Origin: an uncultured Gilliamella sp.
GTDB taxonomy: Bacteria; Pseudomonadota; Gammaproteobacteria; Enterobacterales; Enterobacteriaceae
NCBI GenBank assembly: GCA_945291235.1
Contig: CALYQY010000016.1
Coordinates: 1-31,937, forward strand
DNA length: 31,937 bases
Reading direction: 5' to 3'
Shown here: piece after piece, positions 26,808 to 31,937 of the stretch
Layout of the letters: the number at the start of each line of letters is the position of its first letter
Numbering within the stretch: the first letter of the stretch is position 1
Made by a program: the position numbers and the translations under genes
Notes under the pieces: model-generated
What the model saw: the letters and a program-made list of their open reading frames with translations, nothing else
The model's database searches: none
What the model was told of the DNA's origin: nothing

Positions 26808-28061
26808 ATGAAAGCAACAGAAAAAAAATTGGTGGTTGGACTAGAAGTAGGTACATCAAAAGTACTCGCTCTTGTTGGCGAAGTTCTTCCCGATGGTATT
26901 GTCAATATCATCGGCGTTGGACATTGCCCATCAAAGGGGGTTGATAAAGGTGGTGTAAACGATCTTGAGTCTGTAGTTAAATCAATCCAACGTGCAATTG
27001 ATCAAGCTGAATTGATGGCTGATTGCCAGATTTCCTCTGTTTATTTAAGTCTTTCTGGCAAACACATACGTTGTCAAAATGAAATAGGCATGGTGCCAAT
27101 TGCCGATGAAGAAGTGACTGCCGAAGATGTTGAGAATGTTGTTCATACTGCCAAATCAGTAAGAATACTAGATGAACACAGAATATTACATGTAATTGCG
27201 CAAGAATATTCCATTGACTTGCAAGAAGGAATTAAAAATCCAATAGGATTATCTGGCGTTCGGATGAAAGCGAAAGTGCATTTAGTCACTTGTCATAATG
27301 ATATGGCAAGGAATATAGTAAAAGCAGTTGAACGTTGTGGATTGAAAGTTGATCAGCTTATTTTTTCGGGGTTAGCATCAAGCTATGCAGTATTAACTGA
27401 TGATGAAAAAGAGTTAGGGGTTTGTGTCATTGATATCGGGGGTGGAACGATGGATGTGACAGTTTACACAGGCGGAGCATTACGTCATTCAGTTGTCATC
27501 CCCTATGCAGGAAATGTCGTGACGAGCGATATCGCTTATGCATTTGGTGCTCCTCCAATGGATGCTGAAAATATCAAAATTCGTTATGGATGTGCTGTTG
27601 GTTCATTAATTGGTAAAGATGAAGTTATTGATGTGCCAAGTGTCGGTGGTCGACCATCTCGTTCTTTACAACGTCAAACACTGGCTGATGTCATTGAACC
27701 TCGCTATTCAGAATTATTATCGTTAGTACAAAAAGAATTATTATCACTACAAGATGAATTAAAAAAACAAAATGTAAAATATCAATTAGCTGCAGGTATA
27801 GTATTAACTGGTGGTGCAGCACAAATAAAAGGAATGGTGGAGTGTGCTGAAAAAGTTTTTCAAAATCAAGTTCGTGTAGGACAACCGTTAAATATTTCAG
27901 GATTAACTGATTATGTACAAAAGCCTTATTGTTCAACGACAGTAGGATTATTACATTACGGGAAACAAAGTTTATTAAGTGATGATGGCAAAGATAATCA
28001 TAAGTCATCATTAAAAGGGATAGCTAAACGATTGACCGGTTGGTTTAAAAAAGAATTTTAG
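26808..28061 (+). CDS. ftsA: Cell division protein FtsA
   Basis: Actin-like ATPase that anchors FtsZ to the inner membrane and recruits later division proteins. The 417 residues (E. coli 420) have the phosphate-binding VGLEVGTSKVLALVGE near the start, the 1C-type domain around 85-165, VCVIDIGGGTMDVTVY near 205-220 and GIVLTGGAAQIKGM near 325-340. The C-terminal GIAKRLTGWFKKEF is the amphipathic membrane-targeting helix. It is separated from ftsZ by 81 bp containing a hairpin. Confidence 0.97.
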   Translation: MKATEKKLVVGLEVGTSKVLALVGEVLPDGIVNIIGVGHCPSKGVDKGGVNDLESVVKSIQRAIDQAELMADCQISSVYLSLSGKHIRCQNEIGMVPIADEEVTAEDVENVVHTAKSVRILDEHRILHVIAQEYSIDLQEGIKNPIGLSGVRMKAKVHLVTCHNDMARNIVKAVERCGLKVDQLIFSGLASSYAVLTDDEKELGVCVIDIGGGTMDVTVYTGGALRHSVVIPYAGNVVTSDIAYAFGAPPMDAENIKIRYGCAVGSLIGKDEVIDVPSVGGRPSRSLQRQTLADVIEPRYSELLSLVQKELLSLQDELKKQNVKYQLAAGIVLTGGAAQIKGMVECAEKVFQNQVRVGQPLNISGLTDYVQKPYCSTTVGLLHYGKQSLLSDDGKDNHKSSLKGIAKRLTGWFKKEF

Positions 28062-28084
28062 CTAATATATTTCAAGAACTTCGT

Positions 28085-28116
28085 GGACATTGTTGGCGGT
28101 TATATGTACAATGTCC
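28085..28116 (+). other. Hairpin in the ftsA-ftsZ intergenic gap
   Basis: GGACATTGT (28085-28093) pairs perfectly with ACAATGTCC (28108-28116), 9 bp with a 14-nt loop, ending 26 bases before the ftsZ ATG. No T-run follows, so it is not an intrinsic terminator. It may mark an RNA-processing or stability element that sets ftsZ expression apart from ftsA. Confidence 0.55.
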
Positions 28117-28142
28117 TTAGATCGTATATTTGGAGATAAGTT

Positions 28143-29282
28143 ATGTTTGAGCCTATGGTTGCAGATGATGAACCAGCAGCAGTCATTAAAGTTATTGGTG
28201 TCGGTGGTGGCGGCGGTAATGCTGTTGAACATATGATTGCTGAGCATATTGAAGGTGTTGAATTTTTTGCGGCAAATACTGATGCGCAAGCATTGAAAAG
28301 AATTAAGGTAGGTCAAACTATCCAAATCGGCACGAATGTGACTAAAGGTCTTGGTGCAGGTGCTAATCCGGAAGTGGGTAGAAACTCTGCCGAGGAAGAT
28401 CGTGAGGTCATCCGCAGTGCAATTGAAGGTGCTGATATGGTGTTTATTGCCGCTGGTATGGGCGGTGGCACAGGTACGGGCGCTGCTCCAGTTGTTGCCG
28501 AAATTGCTAAAGAATTGGGTATTTTGACGGTTGCTGTTGTGACTAAACCATTTGGATTTGAAGGTAAAAAGCGTATGGCTTTTGCTGAACAAGGCATCGC
28601 TGAGTTAGCAAAACACGTCGATTCACTTATTACTATACCAAATGATAAATTGTTAAAAGTTTTAGGTCGTGGTGTTAAACTATTAGATGCATTTGCCGCA
28701 GCAAATGGCGTATTAAAAGGTGCTGTGCAAGGTATCGCAGAATTAATCACCAAACCAGGACATATCAATGTTGACTTTGCTGACGTTAGAACAGTGATGT
28801 CAGAGATGGGATATGCTATGATGGGTTCTGGACGTGCAAGTGGCGATAATCGAGCTGAAGAGGCGGCTGAAATGGCTATTTCAAGTCCACTACTTGAAGA
28901 CATCGACTTATCTGGTGCGCGTGGTGTATTAGTTAATGTAACCGCTGGTTTAGATCTTGGTTTGGAAGAGTTTGAAACAGTGGGTAGCACGGTAAGAGCT
29001 TTTGCTTCTGATAATGCAACAGTAGTTGTTGGTACAACTTTCGATCCAGATATGTCAGATGAAATTCGTGTTACTGTGGTTGCAACGGGTATTGGTATGG
29101 ATAAACGTCCTGAAGCGAAAATAACCAAACCAATTCAACAAAACTCATTGTTTAGCCAAAATAACAATTTGGGTCAACAAGAAGAGAAATTAGCTAAAGT
29201 AGTGAATGAACAAGCAATTTCTCCGCTTGAAGAAAATAAGATTTTAGATATTCCTGCTTTTATTCGTAAACAAGCGAATTAA
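28143..29282 (+). CDS. ftsZ: Cell division GTPase FtsZ
   Basis: Tubulin-like GTPase forming the cytokinetic ring. The 379 residues (E. coli 383) include [13 protein letters not shown], the tubulin signature [11 protein letters not shown] (107-117), the T7 loop [11 protein letters not shown] (209-219) with the catalytic aspartates 211 and 214, and the conserved C-terminal peptide DIPAFIRKQ that binds FtsA and ZipA. The variable linker is short and rich in N and Q. A good GGAG ribosome site lies seven bases ahead of the ATG, stronger than those of ftsQ and ftsA. lpxC follows after 67 bp. The large minus-strand open frame over 28313-29128 is a shadow. Confidence 0.98.
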   Translation: MFEPMVADDEPAAVIKVIGVGGGGGNAVEHMIAEHIEGVEFFAANTDAQALKRIKVGQTIQIGTNVTKGLGAGANPEVGRNSAEEDREVIRSAIEGADMVFIAAGMGGGTGTGAAPVVAEIAKELGILTVAVVTKPFGFEGKKRMAFAEQGIAELAKHVDSLITIPNDKLLKVLGRGVKLLDAFAAANGVLKGAVQGIAELITKPGHINVDFADVRTVMSEMGYAMMGSGRASGDNRAEEAAEMAISSPLLEDIDLSGARGVLVNVTAGLDLGLEEFETVGSTVRAFASDNATVVVGTTFDPDMSDEIRVTVVATGIGMDKRPEAKITKPIQQNSLFSQNNNLGQQEEKLAKVVNEQAISPLEENKILDIPAFIRKQAN

Positions 29283-29349
29283 AAGTGAACTTATTTGATT
29301 TTTTATTGTCATAGTTCAATAGAAACAAATAAAAAAACAGTAGGTGCTA

Positions 29350-30264
29350 ATGAAACAAAGAACATTAAAAAAGACAATTCAAGCAACTGGTGTCGGTTTA
29401 CATACTGGCAAAAAAGTTACTTTGACGTTGCGTCCTGCTCCTGAAAATACGGGTGTTATATATCGTCGAACTGATTTGAATCCTTATGTTGATTTTCCTG
29501 TGGATGCTAAATCGGTTCGCGATACAATGCTTTGTACCTGTCTGGTTAATGAAGATAATGTGCGTATTTCGACGGTTGAGCACATCAATTCAGCATTAGC
29601 AGGACTGGGTATTGATAATATTATTATTGAGGTTAATGCACCAGAAATTCCTATTATGGATGGTAGCGCAAGCCCGTTTGTCTATTTGCTGCTTGATGCT
29701 GGCATTGTTGAACAAAATGCGCTTAAAAAGTTTTTACGCATCAAAGAGACGGTACGTGTTGAAAATGGGGATAAATGGGCTGAAGTGAGACCATATAGTG
29801 GATTCAGATTGGATTTTACAATCGATTTTCATCACCCAGCAATTGATAATAGTTCTCAACGTTATCAGTTGGATTTTTCATCTGAATCTTTCATTCGTCA
29901 GATTAGCCGTGCAAGAACGTTTGGTTTTATGCGAGATATCGAAGCATTACAATCTAAAGGTTTGTGCTTAGGTGGTAGTTTAGATTGTGCCATTGTGGTG
30001 GATGATTATAAAGTTCTCAATGAAGATGGTTTACGATTTGAGGATGAGTTTGTTCGCCATAAAATGCTAGATACTATCGGCGATCTGTATATGAGTGGTC
30101 ACAACATGATAGGTGAAGTGATTTGTTACAAATCAGGACACGCATTAAATAATCAATTATTACAAGCGTTGTTAGCTAAAGAAAGTGCATGGGAATATGT
30201 TACATTTGCTGATGATCAAACTGTTCCGCTCGCATTGGGTACAAAACAGCTTGTTTTAGCTTAA
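29350..30264 (+). CDS. lpxC: UDP-3-O-acyl-N-acetylglucosamine deacetylase LpxC
   Basis: Zinc deacetylase carrying out the committed step of lipid A synthesis. From the ATG at 29350 the protein has 304 residues (E. coli 305). The zinc ligands His78, His237 and Asp241 and catalytic Asp245 and His264 occur exactly one residue before their E. coli numbers, in [20 protein letters not shown] and KSGHALNN. The frame also opens at a GTG (29344), but that codon is part of the AGGTG Shine-Dalgarno. It is the last gene of the cluster and is followed by a strong terminator; secM-secA, the usual enteric successors, are not here. Confidence 0.97.
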   Translation: MKQRTLKKTIQATGVGLHTGKKVTLTLRPAPENTGVIYRRTDLNPYVDFPVDAKSVRDTMLCTCLVNEDNVRISTVEHINSALAGLGIDNIIIEVNAPEIPIMDGSASPFVYLLLDAGIVEQNALKKFLRIKETVRVENGDKWAEVRPYSGFRLDFTIDFHHPAIDNSSQRYQLDFSSESFIRQISRARTFGFMRDIEALQSKGLCLGGSLDCAIVVDDYKVLNEDGLRFEDEFVRHKMLDTIGDLYMSGHNMIGEVICYKSGHALNNQLLQALLAKESAWEYVTFADDQTVPLALGTKQLVLA

Positions 30265-30287
30265 CAATTTGTTTTAAAAATGAATTT

Positions 30288-30325
30288 AAACGCTTCCATT
30301 TTTTAATGGAAGCGTTTTTGTTTTT
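30288..30325 (+). terminator. Rho-independent terminator of lpxC / dcw cluster
   Basis: A 13-bp perfect stem AAACGCTTCCATT/AATGGAAGCGTTT (30288-30300 with 30305-30317), loop TTTT, followed by TTGTTTTT. It is the strongest terminator in the window and the only clear one between mraZ and yfbR. Confidence 0.95.
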
Positions 30326-30345
30326 ATAACTCATGAGATGATGAT

Positions 30346-30939
30346 ATGAATAAAAGCCATTTTTTTGCTCATCTTTCACGATTAAAATTAATTAATCGTT
30401 GGCCGTTAATGCGCAATGTCAGAACAGAAAATGTATCTGAGCATAGTCTTCAAGTTGCTTTTGTTGCACATGCGTTAGCAATCATCAAAAACAAACATTT
30501 TGATGGAAAAGTTAATCCTGAAAGAATCGCTTTATTAGCTATGTATCATGATGCATCTGAAGTGATTACTGGAGACCTTCCTACACCGACTAAATACTAT
30601 AATCCTCAAATTACAACAGAATACAAAAAGATTGAAAAAATTGCCCAAAACAAGCTAATTAATATGTTACCGCAAGAGTTACAAGATGATTTTAGAACGC
30701 TCATTGATGATGACTTTTATGATGAAACAGAAAAAAACATTGTCAAACAGGCTGATGCGTTATGTGCTTATCTTAAGACGATTGAAGAGCTCAGTGCTGG
30801 CAATAATGAGTTTAGATTGGCTGAGCAGCGTTTGAAAAAGACATTGTCTGAACGTGGAAGTCCTGAAATGAATTATTTTTTAGAAATATTTGTGCCAAGT
30901 TTTAGTTTATCGTTGGATGAAATCACGTTAGATAAATAA
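30346..30939 (+). CDS. yfbR: 5'-deoxynucleotidase YfbR
   Basis: HD-domain phosphohydrolase that dephosphorylates deoxyribonucleoside 5'-monophosphates, part of dUMP/dTMP supply. The 197 residues (E. coli 199) match nearly throughout: [26 protein letters not shown] with His33, MYHDASE with the His68-Asp69 pair, TGDLPTP, and [11 protein letters not shown] with the second metal aspartate. The ATG is preceded by GAGATGATGAT, a usable but not ideal ribosome site. It stands alone after the lpxC terminator and converges on the sensor kinase gene. Confidence 0.96.
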   Translation: MNKSHFFAHLSRLKLINRWPLMRNVRTENVSEHSLQVAFVAHALAIIKNKHFDGKVNPERIALLAMYHDASEVITGDLPTPTKYYNPQITTEYKKIEKIAQNKLINMLPQELQDDFRTLIDDDFYDETEKNIVKQADALCAYLKTIEELSAGNNEFRLAEQRLKKTLSERGSPEMNYFLEIFVPSFSLSLDEITLDK

Positions 30940-30944
30940 TAAAT

Positions 30945-30981
30945 GTTAAAGCCTAATTGCGGTTAACTACAATTAGGTAAC
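30945..30981. terminator. Hairpin between convergent yfbR and sensor kinase
   Basis: CCTAATTG (30952-30959) pairs with CAATTAGG (30970-30977), 8 bp and a 10-nt loop; GTTA (30945-30948) and TAAC (30978-30981) can extend it around a 3-nt bulge. It lies 12 bases after the yfbR stop. There is no strong T-run on either side, so it is a candidate bidirectional terminator only. Confidence 0.4.
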
Positions 30982-31041
30982 TTATATGTTATTTAATTTC
31001 ATTTTCATGAGACATATTTATAAATTATCAGGTCATTACAA

Positions 31042-31937
31042 TTATGATACTTCTCGATAAAGGACTGCTAATGGCAGTGATATTTTAAAGCATGTTCCTT
31101 TTTTCTTACCAAGATTGAATAACTGAATATTACCGCCAAGTTCATTAACACAAGATAAAACTAAATATAATCCCATACCACGATTATCTCCTTTGGTTGA
31201 ATAGCCTTTTTGGAAGATATGCTGTACCTCTTTTTCAGAAATACCTATCCCGTTATCAATGATTTCGATGTAAAAATAGCCGTTTTGGACAGTAAAATTT
31301 ATCTCTATTTTTTTATCAGCTAAACTATGAACGGCATCTAAACTATTATCGATTAGATTGCCAAGAATAGTGATTAAACTATGAATGACTAAGTGATTAG
31401 AAATATGGGCGAGCATTCCATTAATGTTAAAAGTTAACGATACCCCTAATTCTTTTATTCGACTCAATTTACTATTAAGAAAGCCAGCAATAATGGGGTC
31501 TTTAATGTACTGACTAATCTCATCTAATTTTGGTTGTTTATTGCCAATAATACCTTCTAGATAATTGACTAATTCTTTTTTATTATCTTGATATGCTAGC
31601 CCATAAATTACATGCAATTTATTACTAAATTCATGTGATTGAGAACGTAATGTGTCGGCATCACGATTAATGTCTTTTAATTTCTCTGCTAACTGGCGTA
31701 TTTCAGTTATATCACGAAAAGAAGCAATGGCTCCGACTAATTTATTTTTTACATATAATGGAATACGATTAATCAAAATTACCACACCATCAATATTTTG
31801 CTCACAATCATATTCAGCAATCCCCTTGTTCATAACTTCATTTAAACGTGTATTAGGAATCAGGGTGCTAATAGATTTGCCAATAATGTTTTCCTTACTC
31901 TTATCCATATGTAATATTCTAATGGCTTCATCATTAA
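31042..31937 (-). CDS. CitA/DcuS-type sensor histidine kinase (5' end outside window)
   Basis: C-terminal part of a two-component sensor kinase of the CitA/DcuS/DpiB family, which senses citrate or C4-dicarboxylates. The frame stays open past the ATG at 31908 to the window edge (NDEAIRILH before it), so that ATG is internal. Visible in order: most of a cytoplasmic PAS domain ending ASFRDITEIRQL, the H-box RSQSHEFSNKLHVIYGL with the phospho-accepting histidine in HEF, the N-box LGNLIDNSLDAV, the G1 box DNGIGIS, IFQKGYSTKG and the G2 box RGMGLYL. The periplasmic sensor and membrane segments are beyond the window. Kinase activity looks intact. No response-regulator gene follows it downstream; only about 100 bp separate it from convergent yfbR. 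Confidence 0.9.
   Translation of the reverse strand, partial: NDEAIRILHMDKSKENIIGKSISTLIPNTRLNEVMNKGIAEYDCEQNIDGVVILINRIPLYVKNKLVGAIASFRDITEIRQLAEKLKDINRDADTLRSQSHEFSNKLHVIYGLAYQDNKKELVNYLEGIIGNKQPKLDEISQYIKDPIIAGFLNSKLSRIKELGVSLTFNINGMLAHISNHLVIHSLITILGNLIDNSLDAVHSLADKKIEINFTVQNGYFYIEIIDNGIGISEKEVQHIFQKGYSTKGDNRGMGLYLVLSCVNELGGNIQLFNLGKKKGTCFKISLPLAVLYREVS

Noticed and set aside
28062..28592. 176-codon minus-strand open frame over the ftsA-ftsZ gap
   Set aside because: Composition (repeated T, N, F, H) is that of a reversed conserved gene, and most of it lies under ftsZ.
28313..29128. 271-codon minus-strand open frame antisense to ftsZ
   Set aside because: It is an exact shadow of a strongly conserved gene, has low-complexity Ser/Thr/Pro/Ala-rich content and shows no recognisable motif.

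Overview
The window is a continuous chromosomal stretch of a low-GC Gram-negative gammaproteobacterium. The proteins read like AT-rich versions of E. coli ones (RibD, HemW, YeaD, L25, Zwf, YfbR and the whole cell-wall cluster), and MurE carries the meso-diaminopimelate motif DNPRTE. Enteric-like proteins in very AT-rich DNA suggest an insect-gut lineage such as Orbaceae (Gilliamella and relatives). That placement is an inference from composition and protein similarity, not a search.

Layout. (1) 1-587: the 3' end of ribD, cut by the window edge. (2) 762-6588: a divergent sugar locus. The minus-strand operon encodes a class II tagatose-bisphosphate aldolase (GatY), a FruK/LacC-type sugar-phosphate kinase, a fructose-family PTS EIIBC and a stand-alone EIIA. 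The plus-strand arm encodes a DeoR-type regulator and a second PfkB-family kinase. The 323-bp region between them holds a near-perfect CRP site, a strong sigma-70-like promoter and a pair of 11-bp direct repeats that could be the regulator's operators. A ketohexose such as D-tagatose is the most economical substrate guess. (3) 6821-9474: housekeeping genes hemW (minus), yeaD and rplY, the last behind a structured leader. (4) 9666-11837: zwf-pgl, the first two steps of the oxidative pentose-phosphate pathway. (5) 11838-12315: a 478-bp AT-rich intergenic region with nested inverted repeats and, near its end, three 10-bp-spaced MraZ boxes.

(6) 12316-30264: a complete dcw (division and cell wall) cluster in canonical order: mraZ, rsmH, ftsL, ftsI, murE, murF, mraY, murD, ftsW, murG, murC, ddl, ftsQ, ftsA, ftsZ, lpxC. 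Most genes overlap or are a few bases apart. The exceptions are a 167-bp gap before murC with a candidate internal promoter and an 81-bp ftsA-ftsZ gap with a perfect hairpin. A strong terminator closes the cluster after lpxC. (7) 30346-30939: yfbR. (8) 31042 to the edge: a CitA/DcuS-type sensor kinase on the minus strand, 5' end cut off.

How it works together: the dcw genes build UDP-MurNAc-pentapeptide (MurC, MurE, MurF, MurD, Ddl), load it on lipid (MraY, MurG) and use it at the septum (FtsW, FtsI) under the divisome (FtsL, FtsQ, FtsA, FtsZ). LpxC commits precursor to lipid A. I see no tRNA, rRNA, CRISPR array, insertion sequence, prophage gene or clear pseudogene. Most of the window is ordinary core genome; the non-routine material lies in the sugar locus and in the intergenic regions.
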